From DASUAS01 sp036502765 (lineage in GTDB: Bacteria; Actinomycetota; Acidimicrobiia; IMCC26256; DASPTH01), in NCBI GenBank assembly GCA_036502765.1, contig DASXXX010000031.1, positions 62,001-126,000 on the forward strand: a DNA stretch of 64,000 bases, in the 5' to 3' direction. This document shows positions 32,226-40,987 of the stretch, one piece after another (position 1 is the first letter of the stretch; each line of letters begins with the position of its first letter). The notes under the pieces are model-generated. The model saw only the letters and a program-made list of their open reading frames with translations, ran no database searches and was not told the DNA's origin. The translations under genes and the position numbers were made by a program.

Positions 32226-33413
32226 GTGGTCGATCGCTTCGAACCCAAGGTGATCGTCAGCGGCATCGGCCAGTCACAGGTCGCACGCCGCATCGGTCGC
32301 GACCCGCTGCTGCTGACCGCCGATGCCTGCCTCGCCGCCATCGCCGATGCCGGGCTCGAGCCCGGCGCCATCGACGGCCTCAGCACCTACCCCGGTTCCA
32401 GCCAACCCGGCCCCGGCTTCAGCGGAGGCTCGATCCGCGAGGTGCACGACCTCCTCGGCCTGCATCCGAGATGGGTGTCGGGCGGGATCGAGCTCCCCGG
32501 CCAAGCGGGCGCAATCGTCAACGCCATGCTGGCCGTCGCCGGTGGAATCGCCGACCACGTGCTCTGCTGGCGCAGCATCTGGGAGGGCACTGCGCAAGGC
32601 AGCGGCGGCCGCAAAGGGTACGGCGCGGGCGCCAAGCGGGTCGACGGAGTTGCCGCATGGGAGCTGCCGTACGGCGTGACTGCACCGTCACTCGCGGCGA
32701 TGCACATCCGCGCTCGGATGGACCGCTACGGCCTGACGCGCGAGCAGTTGGGCGCGGTGCCGATCGTGACGCGCGCGAACGCGGGCCTCAATCCGAACGC
32801 CGTGTACCGCGATCCGTTGACCCTCGAGGACTACCTCAACGCGCGCATGATCTCCTCGCCGTTGTGCCTCTTCGACTGCGACGTCCCGTGCGACGGCGCA
32901 ACCGCATTCGTCATCTCGCGCGCGGAGCACGCCACGTCTCTTGACCATGCCGCGATCGGGGTCGAGGGCGTGAGCTGCGCACACGACGATCGATTCATCT
33001 GGCAATACGGCCAGGACATCACCCGCATCAGTTCGCGGTGGGCGAGCGACGTCTGGGAACACACGACGCTCACGCCCGCCGATGTCGACGTCGCACAGCT
33101 CTATGACGGCTTCAGCATCATCACCCACTGTTGGCTCGAGGACTTCGGGTTCTGCGAAGTCGGCGAAGCCGGAGCGTTCGTCGAGGGCGGCACGCGGGTG
33201 GCCCGCGACGGGCAACTCCCGGTCAACACCGGCGGTGGGCAGTTGTCGGGAGGTCGTCTCCACGGGTTCGGCTTCCTCCACGAGGCATGTCTCCAGTTGC
33301 GCGGTGAGGGAGGCGACCGCCAGGTCGCCGGCGACCCTGAGGTTGCTGCGGTCGGCGTCGGAGCAGGGAACAGTGGCACGACCGCGATGCTCGTCACGCG
33401 CGGCATTCGATGA
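32226..33413 (+). CDS. Ltp2-like thiolase-fold aldolase (no Cys nucleophile)
   Basis: A 395-residue thiolase-fold protein. The nucleophile region reads GGIELPGQAGAIVN (residues 87-99), with no Cys where thiolases have it. The conserved tyrosine segment AQLYDGFSII and the C-terminal NTGGGQLSGGRLHGFG follow the pattern of Ltp2-like enzymes, which catalyse retro-aldol cleavage of beta-hydroxyacyl-CoA side chains and need a DUF35 partner. That partner is encoded directly upstream. GTG 32226 lies one base after its stop. The reaction is inferred from residue loss and context, not from a close characterised relative. Confidence 0.82.
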   Translation: MVDRFEPKVIVSGIGQSQVARRIGRDPLLLTADACLAAIADAGLEPGAIDGLSTYPGSSQPGPGFSGGSIREVHDLLGLHPRWVSGGIELPGQAGAIVNAMLAVAGGIADHVLCWRSIWEGTAQGSGGRKGYGAGAKRVDGVAAWELPYGVTAPSLAAMHIRARMDRYGLTREQLGAVPIVTRANAGLNPNAVYRDPLTLEDYLNARMISSPLCLFDCDVPCDGATAFVISRAEHATSLDHAAIGVEGVSCAHDDRFIWQYGQDITRISSRWASDVWEHTTLTPADVDVAQLYDGFSIITHCWLEDFGFCEVGEAGAFVEGGTRVARDGQLPVNTGGGQLSGGRLHGFGFLHEACLQLRGEGGDRQVAGDPEVAAVGVGAGNSGTTAMLVTRGIR

Positions 33414-33433
33414 ACACGAGAGAGGACAAGACC

Positions 33434-34243
33434 ATGAAGGTCGATTTCTCCGGTAGGACCGCGGTGGTCACGGGCGCGGCGAGCGGTCTCGGCCGATGTG
33501 TCGCCGAGCTCCTCGCGGACAGCGGAGCGCGGGTGATCGGTTTCGACGTCTCGCCCGTCGACGCCGCCGGCATCGACGGTCGCCGGGTCGACATCGGGGA
33601 TCCCGACTCGATCGATGACGCGATCCGCAATCTCGACGGGCCCGTCGATGTGCTGTGCAACATCGCGGGTCTGCCCCAGACCAAGCCTGCGCTCGACGTA
33701 CTCCGAGTGAACTTCCTGGGCCTTCGCCATCTCACGGAATCGCTCGCGCCACTCATGGCTGCGGGCGGCTCCGTCACCAGCGTCTCCTCGAACGCGGGGA
33801 ACGGTTGGCCGACGCGCCAGCCGCCGCTCGAGGCCGTGCTCGCGACCGGCGACTTCGCCTCTGGTCTCGAGCAACTGGAAGGGGTCGTCGGGGATGCCGG
33901 CGATTCGTACATCTTCTCGAAGGAACTCGTGCAGCTGTACACCCTGCGTCGCTCGCACACGCTCTTCCGAGAGCGCGGCGTCCGAATGAACAGCGTGTCG
34001 CCGGGGGAGATGGAGACGCCGATGATGGCGGAGTTCCGCAAGGCGACGAGTGACAAGGTGATCGATGCGGTCGCGCAATCCGCGGCACTCGGACGTGCCG
34101 CGTCACCCGAAGAGGTCGCGCCGTCAGTCGTGTTCCTGGCGAGCGACCTTGCCGGCTTCTGTTGCGGGGCCATCTTCGATGTCGACGGTGGTTACACCGC
34201 GGCGCAGTTGACCGACCAGATCGATTTCTCGCGGTTCGCATGA
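33434..34243 (+). CDS. Short-chain dehydrogenase (3-alpha-hydroxysteroid-dehydrogenase-like)
   Basis: A 269-residue SDR: TGAASGLG motif, NIAG in LCNIAGLPQT, and Tyr-Lys in SYIFSKELVQLY. Between strand 5 and the catalytic Tyr it carries an insert of about 40 residues (GNGWPTRQPPLEAVLATGDF and on), as in 3-alpha-hydroxysteroid dehydrogenase/carbonyl reductase and coniferyl-alcohol dehydrogenase relatives. ATG 33434 is preceded by GAGAGGA at good spacing; ATG 33410 overlaps the previous stop and would add eight residues. It ends the eight-gene run and is followed at once by a strong hairpin. Confidence 0.85.
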   Translation: MKVDFSGRTAVVTGAASGLGRCVAELLADSGARVIGFDVSPVDAAGIDGRRVDIGDPDSIDDAIRNLDGPVDVLCNIAGLPQTKPALDVLRVNFLGLRHLTESLAPLMAAGGSVTSVSSNAGNGWPTRQPPLEAVLATGDFASGLEQLEGVVGDAGDSYIFSKELVQLYTLRRSHTLFRERGVRMNSVSPGEMETPMMAEFRKATSDKVIDAVAQSAALGRAASPEEVAPSVVFLASDLAGFCCGAIFDVDGGYTAAQLTDQIDFSRFA

Positions 34244-34268
34244 TCCCCCGCGCGTCACGCGCGGGGGA
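34244..34268. terminator. Perfect GC-rich terminator hairpin between convergent operons
   Basis: Perfect 11-base arms 34244-34254 (TCCCCCGCGCG) and 34258-34268 flank a 3-base loop that contains the stop codon of the acyl-CoA dehydrogenase on the other strand. It begins right after the SDR stop and serves both convergent genes. Confidence 0.65.
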
Positions 34269-35400
34269 GACCCAAGACCCTCTGCGCGACGATGTTGCGC
34301 TGGATCTGTTGGGTCCCGCCGAAGATCGACTGCGCCCGCGACCACACGTAGACGTCCCACTCGAGACCTTCCTGGATGAGCGGACCCGAGCCTCGGAGGT
34401 CCATCACGGCGCGGCCGATCGTCTGGTCGGCGCGGGTCATCAGGAGCTTGTCGATCGATCCTTCGGCCCCGGGAAGCGCACCGTGCACGCGGTCGCTCAA
34501 TGAACGTTGCACCTTCACCTGGAGCGCGCGGAGCTCGGCGTACGCCTCGCCGAGACGGGCGCGGGTGGCGTGGGTGTCGGCGATGACTCCCGACCTCACC
34601 TCGTCTTCGAGGGTCCGGAGGTGGAGCGACAACCGGGCGATCCAATTCACGTCACTCGGGCCGCGTTCATAGGCGAGGAGCTGATTGGCGATCGACCAAC
34701 CCTGCCCGCGTTCGCCGAGCAGGTTCGTCGCCGAGACCTCGACGTCGTCGAAGGTGACCTCGGCGAACTCGCGGTTGCGTGACGCGTTCACGATGGGACG
34801 GGCCTCGATTCCCACGGTGTCCATCGGCACGAGCAGCACGGAGATCCCGCGGTGCTTCGGTGCGTCGGGTTCGGTGCGACACAGGAGGAAGCACCAGTCG
34901 GCCGCGGCGGCGAAGCTGGTCCAGATCTTTCGGCCGTTGACCCGGAACGTTCCGCCGTCGGGACCCGGGACGAGGTCGGCCCGTGTCGTGAGCCCGGCGA
35001 GATCGGAGCCGGCGTCGGGCTCGCTGAATCCCTGGCACCAGCGCACCTTCCCCGAGAGCAGGCCGGGGAGGAGGTCGCGCCGCTGGTCCTCGGTGCCGAA
35101 CAGCCGGATGGCGTTGCTCAAGTGCCCGACACCCTCGATGGGGGGCGCGCCGGCGCGGCCGAGCTCGTCGTTGAGGATCGCCTCGTACATGGGTGATCGT
35201 CCGTGACCGCCGTATTCCACCGGGAACGACAGTGCGACGTAGCCGGCGTCGTACATGACCGAGTGCCACGCGTTCTGCGCGTCGGCGCGTGCCGAGGGAT
35301 CGTCCGGGATCTCTGCATCGGGCACGTGCTCGTGCAGCCAGCGGCGCAGGTCGGTGCGGAACTCGGCTTCCTCGGGGCTGTCGTCGAAGTCCACGGTCAC
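34255..35400 (-). CDS. Acyl-CoA dehydrogenase, main subunit (second pair)
   Basis: A 381-residue acyl-CoA dehydrogenase with WCQGFSEPDAGSDLAGL, FRVNGRKIWTSF and the C-terminal GGTQQIQRNIVAQRVLGLPR. GTG 35400 overlaps the stop of the partner gene by four bases (GTGA). The order is reversed relative to the first pair: here the short subunit is translated first. The heterotetramer should oxidise a bulky acyl-CoA, perhaps at another stage of side-chain shortening. The gene ends inside a hairpin shared with the convergent operon. Confidence 0.9.
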   Translation of the reverse strand: MTVDFDDSPEEAEFRTDLRRWLHEHVPDAEIPDDPSARADAQNAWHSVMYDAGYVALSFPVEYGGHGRSPMYEAILNDELGRAGAPPIEGVGHLSNAIRLFGTEDQRRDLLPGLLSGKVRWCQGFSEPDAGSDLAGLTTRADLVPGPDGGTFRVNGRKIWTSFAAAADWCFLLCRTEPDAPKHRGISVLLVPMDTVGIEARPIVNASRNREFAEVTFDDVEVSATNLLGERGQGWSIANQLLAYERGPSDVNWIARLSLHLRTLEDEVRSGVIADTHATRARLGEAYAELRALQVKVQRSLSDRVHGALPGAEGSIDKLLMTRADQTIGRAVMDLRGSGPLIQEGLEWDVYVWSRAQSIFGGTQQIQRNIVAQRVLGLPRA

Positions 35401-36437
35401 ACCAGCTCCGGGTTCGCGAGCCGCAGGCGCGCGACTTCGTCGTACTGCACCGTCTCGTCGCCCCAGATCTGGCGATCGAACAATGTTCGGCGAAGGCGCA
35501 GATGTGACATCTGTTCCCACGTGATGGCGATGCCGCCGAACAGCTGCACCGTGACCTCGACCACCGCGAGCCCCGCCTTCGAGGTGTAGCCCTTCGCGGT
35601 TCTCGCGGCCAGGAGCGCCGTTGCCGGATCGCGATGGTCGATCGCCCATGCGGCGTACCAGCAGCAGCTCCGAGCGCCTTCGAGCAGCACGAGCGCGTCG
35701 GCCGCCAGGTGTTGCACCGCTTGGAACGTCCCGACCGGTACGCCGAACTGTCGCCGCTCCGCGACGTAGCCGACCACATCGTCCAGCGCGCCGCGCATGA
35801 TGCCGACGAGGTCGGCTGCGACCATCGTCAACCCCAGCGCCATGACCATCGCCCAGCGCCCGGGCGCGATCGACGTTCCGAGATCACCGATCTCAACCGC
35901 AGCAGCTCCTGCGTCGACGGCGACCAGGGTCCGGGTGAGGTCGAGTCCGTCGAGTGGCGCATCCGGCAGCGCGACTGCGACGAGACGCCGCTCGCGTCCG
36001 GAGCGGTCGACCGCGAGCCCATGGGTGGCGCCGGCAGCGTCGAACGCCACCAGGTCGTCACCGAGTTCGCCGAGGCCGGCGCAGTCACGGCGCAGCATCG
36101 GTGCGAGCCGCACATCGCCCGCGACCACGCGGTCCAGGAGCTCGGTTGCTCCCGCGGCGGTCAGCAGCTCGGGCACGACCAGGGCTTGGCCGACGACGGG
36201 CGCGGTCGACAGGGTGCGACCGAACTCCTCGACGACGAGCGCAGCTTCGACCCCGCTGGCGTCGATCCCCGAGTGCTCGGGTGATCGAAGCGCGGGCACG
36301 CCGAGTTCGACCAGTGGGAGCCACGGAGCCTTCGCCCCCGTTTCCACTGCGTCCGCGCCGGGAGTCGCCAGGTCGTCGGCGAGGCGGGAGGCGGTCTCGC
36401 GCAGCAGCTCCTGATCGTCGGTCAGCGTCACGTCCAT
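35397..36437 (-). CDS. Acyl-CoA dehydrogenase, short subunit (second pair)
   Basis: A 346-residue divergent acyl-CoA dehydrogenase-fold protein; FGVPVGTFQAVQHLAADALV and the C-terminal AITWEQMSHLRLRRTLFD are family-typical, while the EPDAGSD region is missing. It is coupled to the 381-residue partner by a GTGA overlap. ATG 36437 starts the conserved TDDQELLRETA helix; the open frame continues upstream into the promoter of the divergent P450 and is not used. The same unequal pairing as at 24497-26810 supports an alpha2beta2 enzyme. Confidence 0.87.
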   Translation of the reverse strand: MDVTLTDDQELLRETASRLADDLATPGADAVETGAKAPWLPLVELGVPALRSPEHSGIDASGVEAALVVEEFGRTLSTAPVVGQALVVPELLTAAGATELLDRVVAGDVRLAPMLRRDCAGLGELGDDLVAFDAAGATHGLAVDRSGRERRLVAVALPDAPLDGLDLTRTLVAVDAGAAAVEIGDLGTSIAPGRWAMVMALGLTMVAADLVGIMRGALDDVVGYVAERRQFGVPVGTFQAVQHLAADALVLLEGARSCCWYAAWAIDHRDPATALLAARTAKGYTSKAGLAVVEVTVQLFGGIAITWEQMSHLRLRRTLFDRQIWGDETVQYDEVARLRLANPELV

Positions 36438-36461
36438 GAGTGGGCAACGATACAAGAAACG

Positions 36462-36491
36462 TTCGACTGTGCGACAGCGGAGAAATACACT
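36462..36491 (+). promoter_or_regulatory. P450 promoter, -35 TTCGAC and -10 TACACT
   Basis: TTCGAC (36462-36467) and TACACT (36486-36491) are separated by 18 bases, and the P450 ATG follows nine bases later, so the mRNA would have almost no leader. The region is shared with the divergent acyl-CoA dehydrogenase pair. Confidence 0.45.
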
Positions 36492-36500
36492 GCAGCCTGC

Positions 36501-37685
36501 ATGGCTGACACCTTGAGCTACACGCCGTATTCGCGGGCGATCTTCGAGGATCCCTATCCCGTGTACCGGCGATTGCGGGACGAAGCACCGGTGTACCGGG
36601 ATCCCGACGGTCGCTGGTGGGTCATCTCGCGCTTCGACGATGTCTTCGAGGCACTGCGCGACTGGCAGACGTTCACGTCGGATCGTGGCCCGGCACCCGA
36701 GAACCCCGATCGCGGCGGCGAGAAGTATTCGATCGTGTCGATGGACCCACCCCGACACGACGTGGTCCGAGGGATGCTCAATCGACTCTTCACGCCGAGA
36801 GCGGTCGAGGCGATGGACGACGCGTTGCGCACGATCGTGCGCGCGCACATGGATTCGCTCGAGCGCGGCACCACCGTTGAAGCGATGTCCGCGTTCGCCT
36901 TCAACATCCCCACCGATGTCATCGGAGACCTCCTCGGTGTACCGGCAGCAGATCGCGGCAAGCTCCGCGAGTGGTGGGAGCTCTTCCTCTCCCGCGACGA
37001 CCAGACGGTTGCGCTCCCGCGCCGGGCGATCGACGCGAGCCGCGAGATCAGTGCCTACATCGGCGCCCTGATCGAAGAGCGGCGAACGGCACCGGGTGAC
37101 GATCTCATCAGCCGTGTCCTCGCCGCGCAGTACGACGACCCCGCGTTGGGTGCGGTGTCGCTCTCACCGAACGAGGTGCTGATGTTCTGCAACCTCCTCT
37201 CGGCGGCCGGCTCGGAGACGACCCAGAAGTTGCTGTCGAACTCGTTGGTCGCACTCGACCAGCACCGTGAGCAATGGGATCTGTTGTGCGCGCAGCCCGC
37301 GCTGATCCCCCAAGCTGTCGACGAAGCACTCCGGTACGACTCGCCCACCCACTGGGTGGCCCGGAGCACCACACGCGACGTCGAAGTCGCGGGCACGATC
37401 GTCCCCGAAGGAGATTGGGTGCTGTTGCTCCTCGGGAGCGCGAACCGCGACGAACGCCAGTACGAGGACCCCGACGACTTCATCGTCGAGCGGGCCCGTC
37501 GGCAGACCGTGTTCTTCGGGTGGGGTCGCCACGTGTGCCTCGGGCAGTGGCTGGCGCGCCGCGAGGCGGCCATGGTCCTCGAGGAGGTGACACGGCGCTT
37601 CCCCGGCTACAGCATCGGGGAGTGCGAACGGAAGCTGACTGCGACCGTGCGTGGCTACACGAGCGTCGAGATGACCTTGCGCTGA
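36501..37685 (+). CDS. Cytochrome P450
   Basis: A 394-residue P450: I-helix SAAGSETTQKLLSN, K-helix DEALRYDSPTHW and haem loop FFGWGRHVCLGQWLARRE. The Trp in the haem loop (GWGRH) sets it apart from the other P450s of the window. ATG 36501 is preceded by a promoter-like pair with almost no leader. It stands alone between the divergent acyl-CoA dehydrogenase pair and the convergent SDR, whose stop is five bases away. Oxidation of a hydrophobic ring or side chain is likely; the electron partner is not in the window. Confidence 0.92.
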   Translation: MADTLSYTPYSRAIFEDPYPVYRRLRDEAPVYRDPDGRWWVISRFDDVFEALRDWQTFTSDRGPAPENPDRGGEKYSIVSMDPPRHDVVRGMLNRLFTPRAVEAMDDALRTIVRAHMDSLERGTTVEAMSAFAFNIPTDVIGDLLGVPAADRGKLREWWELFLSRDDQTVALPRRAIDASREISAYIGALIEERRTAPGDDLISRVLAAQYDDPALGAVSLSPNEVLMFCNLLSAAGSETTQKLLSNSLVALDQHREQWDLLCAQPALIPQAVDEALRYDSPTHWVARSTTRDVEVAGTIVPEGDWVLLLLGSANRDERQYEDPDDFIVERARRQTVFFGWGRHVCLGQWLARREAAMVLEEVTRRFPGYSIGECERKLTATVRGYTSVEMTLR

Positions 37686-37689
37686 TCGA

Positions 37690-38490
37690 TCACGGCTCGA
37701 ACACGCCGGGGGCGCTCGAGTAGTCGATTGCGGAGAGCTCCGTGAGGCCGCCGTCCGCGTGCATCACGGTGCCGGTCACGAACGCCGAGTCGTCGCTGGC
37801 GAGAAACGCGACCACCGGCGCGATCTCCGCGTCGGGATCCGCGCCGCGGCCCATCGGTGAGAGGTCGGCGGTCCGCGTGTAGTTGTCGAGCTCGGTGCCG
37901 ATCATCCCCTGCTGGACCTCGGTGAGCGCGAACGGGCACATCGCATTGACGCGAACGTTCTGTCGTGCCCACTCGTTCGCCGCGACTCGGGTGATGGCAT
38001 GGATCGCGCCCTTCGCCGCTGAGTACGGCGCGGTGTACCGAATGCCGGCGAGCGCGGATCCCGACGTGAAGTTGATCACGGATCCGTGCCCGCTGTCGCG
38101 GAGGAACGGGAACGCGAGTTGCATGAATCGGAAGCTCGCGCGGGGTCCGGTGGACTCCGACAGCTCCCAGTCCTTCATCGAGACGACCTCGAAGGCCTTC
38201 GCGGGTGCGAAGTACTGGGCGGTGTTCACGAGCACCGCGAGGCCACCACTCCATTCCGCCGCGGTCTCCACCGTGCGCTGGATGGCGTCGTCCTTGGCGA
38301 CGTTCGCCTGGACGAACTGGGCGTTGCCGCCTGCGGCCTCGATCTGGGCGACGCACTCGTTGCCCTTGTCGACGTTGATGTCGGCGACGGTCACGATCGC
38401 ACCCTCGGCGGCGAGCCGCTTCGAGATCGCCCGACCGAGGCCTTGGCCCCCACCGGACACCAGCGCCCCTCGTCCGCTCAGACGTTCCAT
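37690..38490 (-). CDS. Short-chain dehydrogenase with altered NNAG motif
   Basis: A 266-residue SDR with cofactor motif SGGGQGLG and catalytic Tyr-Lys in PYSAAKGAIHAI. The usual NNAG that stabilises the central sheet reads NTAQ (LVNTAQYFAP), and the segment after strand 6 is NAMCPFALTEV, so the cofactor pocket may differ. ATG 38490 begins the family homology. It is divergent from the crotonase at 38603 and convergent with the P450. The substrate is not indicated; a role on the P450 product is a guess from the position. Confidence 0.85.
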   Translation of the reverse strand: MERLSGRGALVSGGGQGLGRAISKRLAAEGAIVTVADINVDKGNECVAQIEAAGGNAQFVQANVAKDDAIQRTVETAAEWSGGLAVLVNTAQYFAPAKAFEVVSMKDWELSESTGPRASFRFMQLAFPFLRDSGHGSVINFTSGSALAGIRYTAPYSAAKGAIHAITRVAANEWARQNVRVNAMCPFALTEVQQGMIGTELDNYTRTADLSPMGRGADPDAEIAPVVAFLASDDSAFVTGTVMHADGGLTELSAIDYSSAPGVFEP

Positions 38491-38522
38491 GCTGACCTCC
38501 GTCGGTACAAATGATCAATGGT

Positions 38523-38531
38523 TGTTCTATC
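38523..38531. promoter_or_regulatory. GATAGAACA motif (reverse) between SDR and crotonase
   Basis: TGTTCTATC, the reverse complement of GATAGAACA, lies in the AT-rich island between the divergent SDR and crotonase. The same 9-mer occurs in the intergenic regions at 47513-47521 and 58776-58784, so it may be half of a shared operator. Looser GTCGGTAC and GTACGAC arms flank it at 38501-38508 and 38538-38544. Confidence 0.35.
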
Positions 38532-38602
38532 ATGCAGGTACGACCTCGCACCGGGTCGGCGGACGCGAAGCGAGGGTCCCACGAGGACCAGGACGGGACG
38601 CC

Positions 38603-39370
38603 ATGGCACCCAACGCAACGATCACCATCGAGAACGACGGGCCCGTACGGATCGTCTCGCTCAATCGCCCGGACCACGCGAACGCGGTCAACAACGCGAT
38701 GCACAGCAGCTTCGCCCGCATCTGGACGGAGATGCTGGACGACACCGACGCCCGCGCGGTGATGCTCACCGGTACCGGCAACAACTTCAGCGCGGGTGGC
38801 GACCTCGTGGAATGGCTCCACAACTACGTGGAGAACCCGGTGACCCGGCGGGCCGGGATGCGCGACGCCCGGCGGATCGTGCGCGACATGATCGACTTCC
38901 CGCTCCCGATCGTCGCCGCGGTCAACGGTCCCGCCATCGGCTTCGGGTGCAGCATCGCGGTGCTGTGCGACATCGTGCTCGTCTCGGACCGGGCGTTCTT
39001 CGCCGACACCCATGTCGCCAGCGGAATCGTCGCGGGCGATGGCGGTTCGGTCGCCTGGCCGCTCCTCATGAGCCTGCTCAAGGCCAAGGAGTATCTGCTC
39101 CTGGGGGACCGGATCCCTGCGCAACTCGCCGTCGATCTCGGGCTCGCGAACCGCGTCGTCCCGCACGACGACGTCAAGACCGAGGCGTTGGCGCTTGCCC
39201 ACAGACTCGCGGCGCTTCCCGCCCACGCAGTGCAGGACACCAAGCGCGCACTCAACTTGCACGTGCAACGAGCGATCAGCGGCATCCTCGAATACGGACT
39301 CTCGGCGGAGAGCGAAGCCTTCACGTCGCCCGAGCACCGCGCCGCGATCGACCGGTTTCTCGAACGCTGA
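38603..39370 (+). CDS. Enoyl-CoA hydratase/isomerase (crotonase family)
   Basis: A 255-residue crotonase with LNRPDHANAVN, oxyanion strand LTGTGNNFSAGGDLVEW and AVNGPAIGFGCSIAVLCDIVL. The DTHVASGIVAGDGGSVAWPLLM segment covers the active-site loop. ATG 38603 follows GGACGGGA; the open frame upstream runs across the promoter island and the divergent SDR and is not coding. It stands alone between the divergent SDR and the convergent ligase. It may hydrate or isomerise an enoyl-CoA; family assignment is firm, substrate unknown. Confidence 0.9.
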   Translation: MAPNATITIENDGPVRIVSLNRPDHANAVNNAMHSSFARIWTEMLDDTDARAVMLTGTGNNFSAGGDLVEWLHNYVENPVTRRAGMRDARRIVRDMIDFPLPIVAAVNGPAIGFGCSIAVLCDIVLVSDRAFFADTHVASGIVAGDGGSVAWPLLMSLLKAKEYLLLGDRIPAQLAVDLGLANRVVPHDDVKTEALALAHRLAALPAHAVQDTKRALNLHVQRAISGILEYGLSAESEAFTSPEHRAAIDRFLER

Positions 39371-39372
39371 TC

Positions 39373-39408
39373 GACGCCGTCGTTCGCGCCGGCGTTCGCG
39401 CCGGCGTC
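39373..39408. terminator. Tandem 12-bp repeat inside a convergent hairpin
   Basis: CGTTCGCGCCGG occurs twice in direct tandem at 39381-39392 and 39393-39404. Outer arms GACGCCG (39373-39379) and CGGCGTC (39402-39408) can pair around it. It lies between the crotonase stop and the end of the facing ligase gene and probably ends both transcripts. Confidence 0.45.
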
Positions 39409-40987
39409 ACAGGATCCGCGTCGGACGATCCGTCCAGTAGCGATCGCGGATCAAGCGCTTGTAGAGCTTGCCGTTGTCACCCCGGGGCAACGTCGGTGCG
39501 AAGTCGACCGCGCGCGGGCACTTGTGGTGAGCGAGTCGATCCCGACACCACGCGACCAGCTCGGCGGCGAGTGGCGCTCCAGCATCATCCCAGTCGACGG
39601 GTTCGACGACCGCCCGCACCTCCTCGCCCATCTCCTCGTGCGGGGTGCCGATGACAGCGACGTCGAGCACCTTCGGATGGGCGACGAGGACGTCCTCGAT
39701 TTCCCGGGGGAACACGTTCACTCCGCCGGTCACGATCTTGTGGGTCCACCGGTCGGTGAGGAACAGATAGCCGTCGTGGTCGACGAAGCCGACGTCGCCG
39801 AGTGTCTGCCAACCCCGAGCGTGGGTGATCGCCGCGGTCTGCGCGGGGTCGCCGCGGTAGACGGCCTTCACCGGATGGTCGAACCAGACCGTGCCCTCGG
39901 TCCCGGCCGGGAGCTCGCAGCCGGAGTCGTCGGCGATGTGGATCGTCCCTCGTTGGGCGCGGCCGACCGAGCCTGGATGTTCGAGCCATTCGTCGGAGGT
40001 GATGGTGGTTGCGCCGACGCCTTCGGTGCCCGCGTAGTACTCGTCGAGGATCGGCCCCCACCAGGCGATCATCTGCCGCTTGACCTCCACCGGGCACGGC
40101 GCGGCACCGTGGAGCACATGCTGCAGGGAGGTCACGTCGTACCGGTCACGAACTGCGCCGGGCAGCTTCAACAGGCGGACGAACATCGTGGGGACGACGT
40201 GGGTGAACGTGACGCGGTAGTGCTCGATATACCGGAGCATCTCCTCGGCGTCGAAGCGCTCGGTCAGGACCACGGTGCCGCCGAACCGTTGCACCATGGT
40301 CGAGAAGCCGATCGGGGCGGCGTGGTGCAGCGGACCCACCGTGAGGTGGACGGTCGACGGGCTGAAGCCGTACCGCTCCCCGTAGGAGCGCGCGACGTCG
40401 TCCAGGGTGCCGGCCGGCGCATCCGGCAACGCCCGCAGCACGCCCTTCGGACGCCCGGAGGTACCGGACGAGAACCACAGCGGAGCACCCTCGCGCTCGT
40501 CGGGGAGGCGGGTCGGCGACATCGTCGCGATCGCGTCGTCCAGTGCCCGCCATCCGGGGAGCAGCGGTTCGAGCGAGAGGTCTCCGGTCGACCTGACCGC
40601 GAAGCGATGCTCGAGCGCAGGCAGCGCGGCGGCGATTGCATCGCCCAGCGCGAGGAGGCGCGTCGAGCAGATCATGACGGGTGCCGACGCCGAGTCGACG
40701 ATCTCGACGGCTTCGCCCGAGGTCAACATCGAGTTGACGAACGTGTAGCGCAGTCCGGAACGGAGCACCGCCCACACGATCTCGTACGCGGTGGGGTGGT
40801 TCTCGATGAGCAACGCGACGGTGTCGCCGGTTCGCAGTCCCACGTCACGCAAGAGACGAGCGATGCGGGTCGAGCGCTCGTCGAGCCGTCGCCAGGAGAT
40901 CGCGTCGCCGGTGCGGGCCAGGACCACGGCGGGAGCGAACGGTCGCTCGTCGGCGTAGGTGGCGGGGTAGTAGCGCGGTTCGCTCAC
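39407..40987 (-). CDS. AMP-forming acyl-CoA ligase
   Basis: A 526-residue adenylating enzyme. The P-loop is the variant WFSSGTSGRPKGV near residue 167; A5 is EYYAGTEGVGAT, the hinge LTDRWTHKIVTGGVNVFPREIE and the terminal Lys motif LPRGDNGKLYKR. It should form a CoA ester of a hydrophobic acid. GTG 40987 overlaps the stop of the SMP-30-like gene (GTGA); the much longer open frame upstream covers that gene and is not used. It is the last gene of a six-gene coupled operon and the second ligase in it. Confidence 0.88.
   Translation of the reverse strand: MSEPRYYPATYADERPFAPAVVLARTGDAISWRRLDERSTRIARLLRDVGLRTGDTVALLIENHPTAYEIVWAVLRSGLRYTFVNSMLTSGEAVEIVDSASAPVMICSTRLLALGDAIAAALPALEHRFAVRSTGDLSLEPLLPGWRALDDAIATMSPTRLPDEREGAPLWFSSGTSGRPKGVLRALPDAPAGTLDDVARSYGERYGFSPSTVHLTVGPLHHAAPIGFSTMVQRFGGTVVLTERFDAEEMLRYIEHYRVTFTHVVPTMFVRLLKLPGAVRDRYDVTSLQHVLHGAAPCPVEVKRQMIAWWGPILDEYYAGTEGVGATTITSDEWLEHPGSVGRAQRGTIHIADDSGCELPAGTEGTVWFDHPVKAVYRGDPAQTAAITHARGWQTLGDVGFVDHDGYLFLTDRWTHKIVTGGVNVFPREIEDVLVAHPKVLDVAVIGTPHEEMGEEVRAVVEPVDWDDAGAPLAAELVAWCRDRLAHHKCPRAVDFAPTLPRGDNGKLYKRLIRDRYWTDRPTRIL

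Noticed and set aside
37655..39337. A 560-codon minus-strand open frame covering the crotonase and SDR
   Set aside because: It crosses the promoter island between two divergent, well-supported genes and lacks any domain.
39373..39408. REP-type repetitive element
   Set aside because: The 12-base unit is found only at this one junction in the window, so it is treated as a local duplication within a terminator.
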